Of a stretch of 64,000 nucleotides of DNA, positions 22,206 to 32,829 are shown piece after piece. Source of the stretch: Mytilus trossulus. Lineage: Eukaryota; Mollusca; Bivalvia; Mytilida; Mytilidae. Numbering within the stretch: the stretch's first letter is position 1; every line of letters begins with the position of its first letter. The stretch covers positions 1,959,001 through 2,023,000 of the forward strand of contig NC_086382.1 of the NCBI RefSeq assembly GCF_036588685.1, written 5' to 3'. A program made the position numbers and the translations under genes. A model generated the notes under the pieces. The model did no database searches. It worked only from the letters and a program-made list of their open reading frames with translations, and had not been told where the DNA came from.

Positions 22206-23985
22206 GGCGTTTTTTTTTTTATTTAAACGAATGTATGTATGTAAAAGGTGATTTCTGGACGGTCAAATAATAACAAGTCCATTTCATCTTAGTCTAGGGT
22301 TCTTTATTCAATAATGATGTAATCATATAATTATTAAAAACCCTACAAAATATAACAAGATACTTATTAAACACATTAAATCTAAAGTTACTTTTTAAAC
22401 TGTGTTACAGTTCTTATAACATTACTGCAGATTAACATTAAATCAGAACATTGAATGTTTATAGTTCTTATACAATATCAATACACAAGGTGACATGACA
22501 TGCCTGATGATAATTAACACTTGCAAATGTTCACTCATCGTTCATATACAAGCATCAGCTTTGACAATTAAACATACTACTATAATGTCAAGATCATATA
22601 ACACTATTTCAATTAACTAAATAGATATATGTAGATCCATATTCTACAAATAACCATAGCATATATATCAACGGTAAATAACTCTATATTTTATGAAATG
22701 TTCTTCACTGTCTTACATGAACACTGTATATTATGCTATTTCAAGTAAACATAAACACACCAGTCTGTGGAACTGAGTTTAATAACTAACATCGACAGTC
22801 TACACAATACTAACAGTAACGATCTGCATACTTCTACAGTAATGGTAACAGAGGTTCACATCAAATATGGTTCTGTAAACAATGTATGACAATAATAAGT
22901 AATCTGACTTTAATATCGTTAAGGCATTATACAATTCATAGCAAATTATACTAATCTTTATCTTTCATCTCGAATTCACAATTATAGATAAGTAATCTTA
23001 TTTCAATACTAAAAACATTAAGTACAAGTACAATTGTACTGTTAACCAAATCACATTGGATATACCAATGTCATTTCATGACTGCATGACAAAAGGTCAA
23101 GGTCATTCATAAAAACAGATTAAATCTCTCTTTCTAATATTTATACTAAAATCTCTCAAAAAAATCAGATTCAAACAACACTCAAAGCACACTCTTTCAT
23201 AGGGCTGGGAATCTTACCAAAATGCATGTAATAAACATTCATTTTAAAGTTAAGGATCCAGTTCATCCAAGACACCTCAAAGAGTACAAAATGTAACTTA
23301 CCATATAAAGTCATGATATCCTGCTCCAGAATGAATTCCTTCACTATACTAATCCATAGAACTTATGGAACTAATAATCAAACACAATATAAAGTCTATT
23401 AGCACAAAGTGCATCAAATCATACGAATATATCAAGATCACAACAAAGACATCAATCCTCCATTACTGTTTTTAAAACTACCACCAAAAAACTGGGAGCA
23501 AGGATTAATAAACCAATCAGAATACAAGAAAACCTATACCCTCTAGTGAACAGTAAGTACTGGTAGTAAAATCAATAATAGGTAAATGCTACAAGGTAAA
23601 CAGTTAGATTTTATGGATCAATGAATAATCAATAGGCAATCAATAGGCAATCAATAGAATAAAGGTAAACTAAGTAAACTACTCTGCAAATGAAAGAATA
23701 TAATTAATGGTGTCAAGGACTTACCTATAAAACATATCAAATATATAAATGATTAATATGATAAAAATCCACTCTACCACATATATGTATACCTGGTAAA
23801 TTATTAAGCCAGGTATTTCGTTACTTAAATTCTTTACGTAGTTCATCCATAGATATACATATTTGGTTTTGAAGTTTGGTTGTACCTGTAAAAAACTTAT
23901 TTCAAACAGGGTGCACATCCTCATTTTTACAGAAATGTTGTTTACCGTGCCCAGAAATTTAGATACGATCCGAGTAAATTTATTT
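22206..23985. other. Gene-free stretch, nothing recognised
   Basis: AT-rich sequence without supported coding regions. There are weak local echoes (AGTTCTTATA twice near 22410 and 22462, and CAATAGGCAATCAATAGGC near 23630-23655). It could be part of a long retroelement, but no terminal repeat or motif supports a call. Confidence 0.4.
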
Positions 23986-24312
23986 GTAGTATATGTATTT
24001 TATCCATCTGATGAGTTCAGCCTTTTTCAACGGATTTTTATAGTTCGTTCTGACATTTTTACTGTCTAAGGTGAGGCGGATGGTTGGGATCATGTTTAAC
24101 CCCGTCACAACTTCTGTATGTATGTGCCTGTTCCAAATCAGGAGCCTTTTATTCAGTGATGTCGTTTATGTATATGTTAAATAATTGTTTTTCGTTCATT
24201 TTTTGTACTTAAATTAGGCTGTTAGTTTTCTCGTTCGAATTGTTTCACATTGGTATGAGCCTTGCTCATGGTTGAAGGCCTACGGTAACCTATATATTAT
24301 ATATTATCTGTT
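23985..24312 (+). repeat. Dispersed repeat R1 (plus)
   Basis: This has the same order as the 14030-14505 copy (ATCCATCTGATGA, GGTTGGGATCATG, TATGTGCCTGTTCC, AATTAGGCTGTTAG, GAAGGCCTACGGTAACC). Small deletions have removed part of the core. Confidence 0.7.
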
Positions 24313-24879
24313 GTGGTTACTGTGGAAATGCGGGACTTCAACCCGGACCGACCTACCAATCAGATTTCTATGTCCTTTTGTTTTCATTCAAAAAATTGTT
24401 TAAATTGTGCAACTAACAAACAACATGAAATTTTCTTATTGTGCAACTAACAAACAACATGAAAGTTTTCTTATTGTCCCACCAAAAAAAAGTAATCTTT
24501 TGATCATGAGGATCACTGAGGAGAAATTAATTATCTGGTGTAGTAAAATTTATACAAGACTGTTTTGATATGTAACATATATTTTTTCAACACTCTAATT
24601 GATACATTATTGCACATACTGCTGTTTAACAATTAAACTTGATCATGTTGATGTATATCAATCCATGAAGTTTACCGGTTATATTACCACTGCATACCCG
24701 GTAAGAACATTCAGTAAAATTAACAAATAGAATACATTGGTTTAAATATATATCTGAATACATTAAACAATTAGTCTTTGCTACTCCAAGAAAAGTATTT
24801 TCGGTTATATTTTTTTTTATTCATATCTCTCCTGTGGGAAGACCAATTGTATTTGTTCTTATCAATTTGTTTTTCCACA

Positions 24880-25400
24880 TTTTCTGTGGAACGACCTTTT
24901 TTACTGAATATTATGAAAAATAATTTCCGACGAAATTTGAAATTTTTGTTTTACAATATGTCGCTTAAATATTTCTTATATTGCATCGTATAGTTTATGC
25001 ACTTTTAAATTTCATCCTGCTAAGCCGAACAATTTTCTTTGTAAGAGTTATCTTCCTATTCACTGTTAATCAAATGTGTGCATGTCCTTCGTAACCATAA
25101 ACAAATATCGACACAATTCTTTTTACACATTGTTCGTTACATCTTCATACATTTTTGGATTTCGATGATATTCTATTGGAGTTATCTACCTTTTGAAATA
25201 AATTTGTCGGTATTTTTTTTTTAACTCATAAACCTTTAACCGTATAACCGTGGAACTTTTTAATTAATAAGGTCCCGGTGCCCTAACTTAGAAAATGAGG
25301 TTAAGGTCAAAGGTCAAGCTCAAGTTCTAAATTTGTACTTTTCCTTTTTTTTGCATTTTCTCAAACACTGTTAAAGATAGATACAAAAGAACAAGTGCAA
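24880..25400 (-). repeat. Dispersed repeat R4 (minus), copy 1
   Basis: The reverse complement matches the R4 units at 54490-55400 and 56400-57165. Shared phrases are ATATGTCGCTTA, GCCGAACAATTTTC, GAGTTATCTTCC and AGGTCAAAGGTCAAGCTCAA. The unit is diverged. Confidence 0.6.
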
Positions 25401-25929
25401 CTTTTTGCTTTATTGTAATGAAGATATGTTACCTTTGGTCGGAAACAATCCAATGGCATCTTATAGGAGTCACTGTCCCTGAAATATTTATTGATAAGGT
25501 ATATTACTTCAACTTGGTTCATTATAAAGCAATAAGACCTTTAACAAAAGGTAAGTTCACATATGACCATGAAAATTTACAATCGGAGGTGACCTTGAGA
25601 GAACCCAAAATAGCTATTTGTGCATTTTTTTCATGAAAGAGTACACAAAAATCATATTTTTTTTTAAAATTTAAATGCATTAACCTATCACTCAAGGCTA
25701 AACATGACTTTCGATCTACCGGAAGTGGACAATTATCTCCTAGTTTAAAGGCTATAGTATATAGAAAATATGTATTTTTGGAATCTTTGTGAAAGAAGCC
25801 TTTATTTGAGACCGGAAGAAATATTTAATTCATCGGAAGTAGCAGATCATCTTCCTTATTTCACTTAAAAGTATTTCCAAACCACGTATGTATCGCATCA
25901 GTTTAAAGTAACTAGCTTCTTTTGAAATT

Positions 25930-26740
25930 TTCTTTGATGTTGAAAGACCTTCAATTATTCTCTGAACAATTGGTTTTTAAATATTTTTTTTTTCTTCCGC
26001 TTAAATTTGTTCTTACGATTAATATTGGTTTCGCAATATGTCGCTTAGATATTTTTCATATTGTAGCGTATAGTTCAAGCGCTTTTAAATTTCACCCTGC
26101 TACAAAAAAATGTAGGACGAACAATTTTCTTTGAAAAAATTATCTCCCGAACACTGTTTTCTTTGTGACTATATCTCCTCCGTATCCACAAAAAAAAGGC
26201 GACAAATTTATTTTCTGAAATTGCTCCTTATATCCTTCGTTTAATTTGTCCTATTTTGACCGAAGCGATATGAACACTCCATATGAGAGTAATTTCCACT
26301 TATGCATTTAATATCAGTGATATGCATTTCTATCTTGTAAACCATAAGTGATAGAGACCTGGGATCTTTTTTATTTAAGGTCCTTGATCCGGAAATAAGA
26401 AAATTAGGTCAAGGTCCGAGCACAAGGTAATATTTCACATTTTAATTTTGGCTTATTTTTTTTCTTTCAAAAAGCGTATAAGGTATCGACAACATATTTT
26501 AATTAAAATGCAAGTTGCAACACGTCGTAACACATATAGTTTGATTGAAAGTGTATGCTAACAATGAATTGGATCTTTATCCCCTTTATATTGAAAATTA
26601 GGCATATAGTGATATAACTCATAAACCATATATAATTAGGACCTATGGTCTTTTGATTTGAAGCCCTTGATTTATGACCTGGAAATATAACTCTAGGTCA
26701 TATATAACATTGGCGTTCTAGATTTTGACCTTTGCTTTTA
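25930..26740 (-). repeat. Dispersed repeat R4 (minus), copy 2
   Basis: Better preserved than the previous copy: ATATGTCGCTTAGATATT, CATATGAGAGTAATT, ACCATAAGTGATAGAGACCT and AATTAGGTCAAGGTC are all recognisable in the plus-strand copies as complements. The two minus copies lie in tandem about 1.05 kb apart. Confidence 0.65.
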
Positions 26741-27845
26741 CCTCATATGTATACATATATGTGTGCCCATTGCTTTGGTGAAATCGTATTGCTTTTATTT
26801 CTTAATTTTGAATTATTTATTTCTTCTGATATATTTCCCCTTTTATCTATTATATCAATTATATAAAGTATGTAACTATCAATCCAGTTATCAAAGAACA
26901 TATCTTAACAATTGGACGGTTCTGCAGAGTATACAACTATGTACATTACATTTTAAAGAAGAAGGGTGATATATGTTTGCCTTAATCCATGTCTTCTTTA
27001 TTTTCTTTGAGATTATTTTAATTTGAAATACTACCACTCCTCTACTTTTACAGATAGAGCCATTTTCATAGTACATAACTTTAGGTACATAAGATAATTA
27101 AAATTTTCTGCGGTAAGCTTTCCGTTCCCATGTAGCCATATAACAGCATCATCTGCATATGTACTTACACTCGACGCTGATGTTAAAAACGTGATTTAGA
27201 TATGTGTATGTACTAAAGAAATTCATTTAAAATGACATGCTAATGAGAACAATGATTTATGCGAAATCTTATTTTTCATAACACCGCCAATTGCGTACAT
27301 ATAGTTTTTCACAAAATGATGATACATACTTATCGCTCGCTACAAACTTTACAGGGCGTTCTGTTTAGGGATGTGCTATCAACTCTTTGTGTGTTTGTTG
27401 TTTTGAGGACAAGTTTGTTTGTTTCTTTTTGGTATTACCCCAGAGATATATCTTTCTGTTTTATTATCAGTCCATAACTAATATATTATATAATTACTAA
27501 TGCAAAATTATGCAATGAACAGTTTTTTTGTATCTGACAATAACGATTAGTGATAATTATAAATGTGCTTTAATTATTTGTATTCAATGAAAAACGAATA
27601 TATTCTTGTCCACAGTATGTTATTGATTGCCTACAGGTATATCTAATATCTCATGTCAAGGATACAATTTAAGTAATAATGACCTTTACTACACTTTTCT
27701 ATTAATGCTGTGATAGTTCTTACATGTTTACTGTATAAATACTGGTACAAATGAAACTACTTCGTATTAGTATATGTCTAATCCTAAGGTTGGTTTGTTG
27801 CAATACAATATTACCAAAACATTTTGTAAAATGTGATATGAACAG
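26741..27845. other. Gene-free stretch, nothing recognised
   Basis: No gene, repeat or structured element could be supported. The 3' breakpoint of the Penelope-like element lies at its right edge. Confidence 0.4.
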
Positions 27846-27854
27846 TAGTTTTGT

Positions 27855-30065
27855 CTACAACCGACCCTCATTGTCAATTTCTAAATGTAAGTCAAGATAT
27901 GAAGCCGACTTAACTGTATCTGTAGTATCCTTTATCTTCAATTCGATGGGATAGATGCGATCCACATAGTCACCAAATTTTGAATTGTTTAGTGAAAGAA
28001 CGTCATCTATATAGCGGAAAGTAGAGTTAAAGGATATTGCTAACTTCTTATCTTTCTTCCTAAGAAGTTCCTGCATGAAGTCAGCCTCATAATAATAAAG
28101 AAACAAGTCAGCAAGTAGAGGGGAACAGGTTGTTCCCATTGGGATGCCGACAGTCTGTTGAAAAACACGTCCTCCGAACGTAACAAATATGTTGTCAATC
28201 AAGAAATCAAGCATCTTGATAATATCGGTTTCAGAGAATTTTTTGTTTGAATCAGAATGGTTCTTTACAAAGTATGATTTATCCCTCCCTAAGACAAGAT
28301 ACTTGTATCTACGTTGGCCATTCTTTTTTATGAAGCAAAGTAATACCAACTCTTTTAATTTGTCTTTTAGTTTGGAATGTGGAATACTTGTGTAAAGAGT
28401 AGAAAAGTCAAATGTTTTAATACTGTTACAAAATGAAAGAGAGTTAGATTGTATGTACTCTAAAAGATCTTTGGAATTTTTAAGTATCCACATCTGATTC
28501 ACGCCACCTCTAGAATAGGCAGTTTCACAATAACTTTGAAGCCCGTCTTTGATTGCTGATAAAATGGATGTTAATAATTTAGAAAGGGGTTTCGTGGAGC
28601 ACTTGGAAGACCCAGCAATATACCGTTGTTTGTAAGGACACTTATGTAGTTTAGGTATCCAATACAGTGATGGAAGATCCAGTTCTTCATCTTTGGTTGA
28701 AATACCAAAGGAACAAAGAACAGACCTATGATTATCCAGGATTTCCTCTTTGGTAAGTGTCGTGAGGGTATATGTTGGGTTTCCAAGTAAATTGTCTATA
28801 CCTAACTCGTTTATCAAGCAATTAATGTAATGACTTTTACAGATAAAATCGATGTTATTTGGGGCTTTGTCTGCGGGGACAACAACATATTCATCATGGA
28901 GGTCAGATAGGTGTTTAGCAACATTTGGATCTTTGAAGATTGACGTAGCATGGGCATTGATGGACCCATTCAGTTTCTTAATTCTGATTTGTATTAATGA
29001 CCTCTCTGCCTTAATCCATTCGGATAGAGTGTCTACGTCTTCCTTCTCGCGCTTAGACCATTGCCTGGCATAATCCTCGACTGAATCCATCAAAATTTTA
29101 AAGTTGTGTTTCCAATTGATGGATTTAGGCTCACGATATTTCGGACCTTTCGATAACACGTTTCGTAGAGAAGTGTTATTAACAATGTTAAGGTCACCGG
29201 TAATAACGTGGCCAGCAGGATTATATGTGAATTGGGAACTAGCACAAGTGCAATCAGGAGGTTTAGACTTGAAGTCGTCAATATCGAGATCCTGCAAAAC
29301 GCGTTTGTAATTGAAAATTTTAGTTGCAATAGGTTTGGTATAGGTATAAGAAATTATTGGTACAGACTGGTCTTTGAAATAAGGAGGTATTTTCGATTGA
29401 ACTAATTTATGATGAAGGATATTGCCTAGGTTGACGCCATCGAGACCTTTGTTGGCAAAGGAAAGATTTAGAAAAGATCTTTTCTCTTTTTCATCTTTTC
29501 CAATGCGAACTGGCTTGAAAAGTCTGTGACTAGCAATATCCAAAATTATAGCTTGTAGTTTGTATTGGTTTGAATGAGGGTTTGTTACAGTGGATTCCAA
29601 ACATAAATTGAACAGAGAATGAAGTTTTGAAAGGGGTAATGAATAAAGTTTCGTGCGAATGTGATGAATACCTAACGGTTTTTGTATGCATGGCAGCAAG
29701 TCATTAATAGAGACATCATGCAGAGAGGGTGATGTATAATGACGATGGCCATGACTACGTCTACGTCGAGGAGTCGAGTTGAAAATATTCATCACATTCA
29801 CCGAGTTACACGAAGGACTGGATAGAATACCTATACCATCAATTTTGTCATTGCAGCCATACGGTGTTGCAGTTCCCAATTGTCTAATCCAGTAGTCTTC
29901 TTTTTGTCTACGGAGAGTCGTTGAAAGATTAGGATTGTTCGAGCTATGGTATATTTTTTCAATAATTCGAACTGTCATAGAAACGATGGAATGATCGGGC
30001 TGATTGAAATGCTGGTATAGAAAAAAGTAAAAACACAAAAATACCGAACTCCGAGGAAAATTCAA
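27855..30065 (-). CDS. Naiad-type Penelope-like element: end of GIY-YIG, CxC linker and reverse transcriptase
   Basis: Retroelement polymerase that copies element RNA into DNA at a nick. The 736-codon frame begins with about 16 residues from an inserted repeat; the element proper resumes at YQHFNQPDHS (17-26). Residues 17-75 are the second half of a GIY-YIG endonuclease (EDYWIRQLGTATPYG). A CxC motif (CTC) is at 272-274. Reverse-transcriptase signatures follow: LYWIPKLHK 467-475, RYIAGSSKC 481-489, FDFSTLYTSIP 552-562 (motif A), QTVGIPMGTTCSPLLADL 637-654 (motif B), YIDD 685-688 (catalytic motif C) and YLDLHLE 723-729. Endonuclease first, CxC linker, then polymerase is the order of the permuted Naiad clade. 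The frame stops at a TAG where the family normally continues; TKL follows in frame, then similarity ends near 27846, so about 90 residues of thumb are missing. Motifs A-C are intact, but this copy cannot be a complete protein. Family call firm; Naiad placement is from domain order and CxC. Confidence 0.85.
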   Translation of the reverse strand: MNFPRSSVFLCFYFFLYQHFNQPDHSIVSMTVRIIEKIYHSSNNPNLSTTLRRQKEDYWIRQLGTATPYGCNDKIDGIGILSSPSCNSVNVMNIFNSTPRRRRSHGHRHYTSPSLHDVSINDLLPCIQKPLGIHHIRTKLYSLPLSKLHSLFNLCLESTVTNPHSNQYKLQAIILDIASHRLFKPVRIGKDEKEKRSFLNLSFANKGLDGVNLGNILHHKLVQSKIPPYFKDQSVPIISYTYTKPIATKIFNYKRVLQDLDIDDFKSKPPDCTCASSQFTYNPAGHVITGDLNIVNNTSLRNVLSKGPKYREPKSINWKHNFKILMDSVEDYARQWSKREKEDVDTLSEWIKAERSLIQIRIKKLNGSINAHATSIFKDPNVAKHLSDLHDEYVVVPADKAPNNIDFICKSHYINCLINELGIDNLLGNPTYTLTTLTKEEILDNHRSVLCSFGISTKDEELDLPSLYWIPKLHKCPYKQRYIAGSSKCSTKPLSKLLTSILSAIKDGLQSYCETAYSRGGVNQMWILKNSKDLLEYIQSNSLSFCNSIKTFDFSTLYTSIPHSKLKDKLKELVLLCFIKKNGQRRYKYLVLGRDKSYFVKNHSDSNKKFSETDIIKMLDFLIDNIFVTFGGRVFQQTVGIPMGTTCSPLLADLFLYYYEADFMQELLRKKDKKLAISFNSTFRYIDDVLSLNNSKFGDYVDRIYPIELKIKDTTDTVKSASYLDLHLEIDNEGRL

Positions 30066-30221
30066 AAAGGAAAATCAAAAATCAAAAGGCAAAATCAAAA
30101 GTCCAAACACATCAAACGAATGGGTAACAACTGTCATATTCCTGACTTGGTACAGGCATTTTCTAATGTAGAAAATGGTGGATTGAACCTGGTTTTATAG
30201 CTAGCTAAACCCTTTATAGAA
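30015..30221 (-). mobile_element. 192-bp repeat R3 nested in the endonuclease frame
   Basis: TATAGAA occurs at 30016-30022 and again at 30215-30221, flanking a 192-bp unit. On the minus strand the unit begins AAGGGTTTAGCTAGCTATAA, contains GGTTCAATCC (like a tRNA B box) and CCTGTACCAAGTCAGG, and ends in TTTTTGTGTTTTTACTTTTT. Other R3 copies lie near 31540-31720, 31910-32015, 49675-49870 and 57455-57610. It splits the endonuclease between residues NDIL (upstream frame) and YQHF (downstream frame) and supplies the stop codon. A SINE or a retroelement 3' tail are both possible. Confidence 0.85.
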
Positions 30222-30651
30222 TGTCGTTAGCATTGAGGTTAATGTCTGATCTATGACCGCACATACGTTTGTTTAGCCTTCCTTTCGTTTCACCGACGTA
30301 TACCAAGCCGCAAAGGTTGCACTCTAATCCGTAGACGACATTTATCGATTTACAATTCAGATCATCGTAACCTCTGATAAAATATGACTTCTTGGTCAAG
30401 TTGCTAGTGAATTCAGCATCTGTAATTAAAATAGCACAAGTTATGCAGCCTTTGGTCTCACATTTTGAAATGCGACAGTGTTGTACTGTGTCATCAAAAA
30501 CCAAAATGTCTTTAAGGAGAACTGAACAAGGCTGTATATGTGTAATATTGCTGTTGTCACTAGGACGATGATCTGAATGAGTCGTGTGTAGGTTATTTGT
30601 CATGTCTGGTGATGAGGGGACACCTGCCGTATCAGACGACACCGTGTCCAT
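30214..30651 (-). CDS. Naiad-type element: GIY-YIG endonuclease N-terminal part
   Basis: A 145-residue frame upstream of, and on the same strand as, the reverse transcriptase. Residues 64-72 carry Cys-x4-Cys-x2-Cys (zinc-knuckle-like). Residues 105-133 are the GIY-YIG nuclease core (VVYGLECNLCGLVYVGET, then R130-region and H133), with the two Cys (111, 114) and His that form the zinc-binding CCHH set of Penelope-like endonucleases; the second His is in the downstream frame. The nuclease nicks target DNA to prime reverse transcription. The frame stops at 30214 in the 7-bp duplication made by the nested R3 insertion, so it and 27855-30065 were once one protein. A TATAAAAAG lies about 25 bp upstream of the ATG, and the 3' UTR of another copy ends about 150 bp upstream. 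Confidence 0.85.
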   Translation of the reverse strand: MDTVSSDTAGVPSSPDMTNNLHTTHSDHRPSDNSNITHIQPCSVLLKDILVFDDTVQHCRISKCETKGCITCAILITDAEFTSNLTKKSYFIRGYDDLNCKSINVVYGLECNLCGLVYVGETKGRLNKRMCGHRSDINLNANDIL

Positions 30652-30671
30652 GGTGACGTCTGTTTCGGACC

Positions 30672-30679
30672 TTTTTATA
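30672..30679 (-). promoter_or_regulatory. TATA-like element before the endonuclease frame
   Basis: On the minus strand CAGTATAAAAAGGTCC precedes the ATG by roughly 25 bases. It could be the internal promoter of the retroelement. Spacing to the ATG is short, so the 5' UTR would be very brief or the start downstream. Confidence 0.35.
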
Positions 30680-30804
30680 CTGGGCGACGTCCGAGCCAGT
30701 TTCCTGTTAGTTCTTCGTTAGTTCATGCAATTGTAGTTTTGCTACTGGGCGGATGATGTCCTCGGGGACAAAATGTCCACCAGCAGAGACATCGACCCAG
30801 TGGT

Positions 30805-31333
30805 AATAAAAGAGGGACGAAAGACACCAAAGGGACAGTCAAACTCGTAAATCTAAAACAAACTGACAACGCCATGGCTAAAAATGAAAAAGACAAACAG
30901 AAAAACAATAGTACACATGACACAACATAGAAAACTAAAGAATAAACAACACGAACCCCACCAAAAACTAGGGGTGATCTCAGGTGCTCCGGAAGGGTAA
31001 GCAGATCCTGCTCCACACGCGGCACCCGTCGTGTTGCTTATGTGATTACAAATCCGGTAAATAGTCTAATTCGGTAGGTCAAATTCATGATAGGGAAGGG
31101 GATTGTAGTTACGACGTAAGGAACATATCCGATATCATTTGTGAAACGGTTATTCCATAACGGTCAACCAACTCGTGATGGCGTCCGTAAAATTTACGAA
31201 GGGATGATTTCAACTTCACCATTTGGAACTCTTGGTTTAATAGCTTCCTTGTGAGCAGTAACCCTCTATCAAGAAAATCATGATAGGAAATGCAAGCACG
31301 GGAATATCGTATCAATTGGGAGATATATACCCC
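30805..31333 (-). mobile_element. 3' end of a second Naiad-type copy (reverse-transcriptase C-terminus and 3' UTR)
   Basis: On the minus strand 31315-31109 encodes the conserved end of the polymerase (IRYSRACISYHDFLDRGLLL, then SSLRKFYGRHHELVDRYG), ending in a stop. A 3' UTR of about 300 bp follows (CCGGAGCACCTGAGATCACC, then GACTGTCCCTTTGGTGTC), ending in CCCTCTTTTATT at about 30805. This is exactly the part missing from the 27855-30065 frame, but it lies upstream of it. Two head-to-tail copies, each truncated, or a pseudo-LTR arrangement explain this. The same tail recurs at 12.0-13.0, 38.0, 58.3 and 59.9-60.4 kb. Confidence 0.8.
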
Positions 31334-31539
31334 GTTAATTGTTGTTCAGTTATTTTGTTGGTGTGACTTTTTGTTTTTCTGTCTTGTCATTCATTTGTTT
31401 TCATAATGATGAAGATAACAATACAATATTGACTGCTGCATCCGTATTTTTCATTTATTTTTATTATGTCGGTTTGTTTTGTTAACTCATTGTTGTCAAT
31501 TTAATGTTTGTTGTTATTTGACTGTTATACAAGCGAAAG

Positions 31540-32015
31540 GTTTTACTAGCTTTAAAACCAGATTTTAACCACTATTTTCTACATTAGAAAATGCCTGTAC
31601 TAAGTTCGGAGTATGACAGTTGTGTTCCATTTGTAGGAGGTGTTTCAGCTTTTGATAGACTTAAATTTCCTCTTCGAATTTTCCTTGGAGTTCGTTTTTT
31701 TGATATTGTACTTCTCAAGTATTATTGAACAATAAAAGTTATACTATATAAAGCCCTCTTCATTCAGTTTCTATGATTATTCCACGTTCTCACCCCGCTC
31801 ATATACGATCTCACTACGATTTTAATGATCTTACTACGATTATCCAAATTGCATTACGCTCTGTGTGTACTCACTACGACCATATCACAATTTATCCGAA
31901 TATAACAGTTCTTGTCTATTCGTTTTTGATGCGTTTTGTTATTTGATTTTGCCATGTGATTATGGACTTTCCGTATTGATTTTCCTCGGAGTTCAGTATT
32001 TTTGTGATTTTAATT
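31540..32015 (+). repeat. Two R3 repeat copies
   Basis: Copy one (31540-31720) has TTTTCTACATTAGAAAATGC, TATGACAGTTGTG and CGAATTTTCCTTGGAGTTC. Copy two (31910-32015) has TTCTTGTCTATTCG, ATTTTGCCATGTGATTATGG and TTTCCTCGGAGTTCAGTATT. Between them lies the TACGA array described separately. Confidence 0.7.
31804..31885 (+). repeat. Short phased array, TACGA core
   Basis: TACGA or TACGC starts at 31804, 31815, 31835, 31855 and 31875, at spacings of 11, 20, 20 and 20 bp. Another TACGA is at 32043. Bases between cores are mostly free. A sister array is at 45944-46001. Confidence 0.65.
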
Positions 32016-32397
32016 TCGACTGAGATTGTAGCATGCGGTTACTACGATCATACCACTTTTATATCGAGATCTTGCTGCGCTCTCAGCAATAATGTAAATA
32101 TCGTTTTATAAATAAACACTGTTCCTTCTAATTTTCATTATAAGTAGATATATCGGAAACAACACAGTCATGACACCAAAATATACTAGATCTCGATGTC
32201 GTAGTGACAGGAGTATAAATAGAGGGAAAGGGAGGAGCTCCAAAAGAGATTTCGTAACTCGTTCATTAACTGATCTCCATAACCAATCTGTAGTCTCTTT
32301 TCGGTTGAAACCATGTAGGGAAACAACAGGATCTAAGCCGTCTGAAATGTCTTCTTAAGGTAGCACAATCCAATCTTTGAAATGTTGTTACTTTCTT

Positions 32398-32712
32398 AAT
32401 ATAAAAAAAAAGATGTGTTATGATTGCTAATGAGACAACTCTCCACAAACGACCAAAATGACACAGAAATTTACAACTATAGGTCATCGTACGGCCTTCA
32501 ACAATGAGCAAAGCCCATACCGCATAGTCAGCTATAAACAGCCCTATTAACACAAATTAATGTAAAACAAATCGAGAAAACTAACGGCCTTATTTATGTA
32601 AAAAAATGAACGAAAAACAAATATGAAACACATAAACAAACGAAAACCACTGAATATACAGGCTACTGACTTGGGACAGGCATAATATACATAATGTCGC
32701 GGGGTTAAAACT
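32398..32712 (-). repeat. Dispersed repeat R1 (minus)
   Basis: The reverse complement carries all R1 landmarks (GACTTGGGACAGGCA, AACGGCCTTATTTATG, ATAGTCAGCTATAAA, TACGGCCTTCAACAATGAGC, ATGAGACAACTCTCC). Confidence 0.75.
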
Positions 32713-32829
32713 GCATATAAATTTAAAAAAAAAAGGTATATATAGATAATAAAAATATATTAAACTTTTAAATGGATGCATTATATATTTTTGTTATGCA
32801 ATCATTATGTAATCAATTAAAAGGAAAGC

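Noticed and set aside
24290..24360. Possible tRNA-like element near GTTGTGGTTACTGTGG
   Set aside because: No acceptor-stem pairing or A/B box pair could be made out; the neighbouring sequence is the end of R1.
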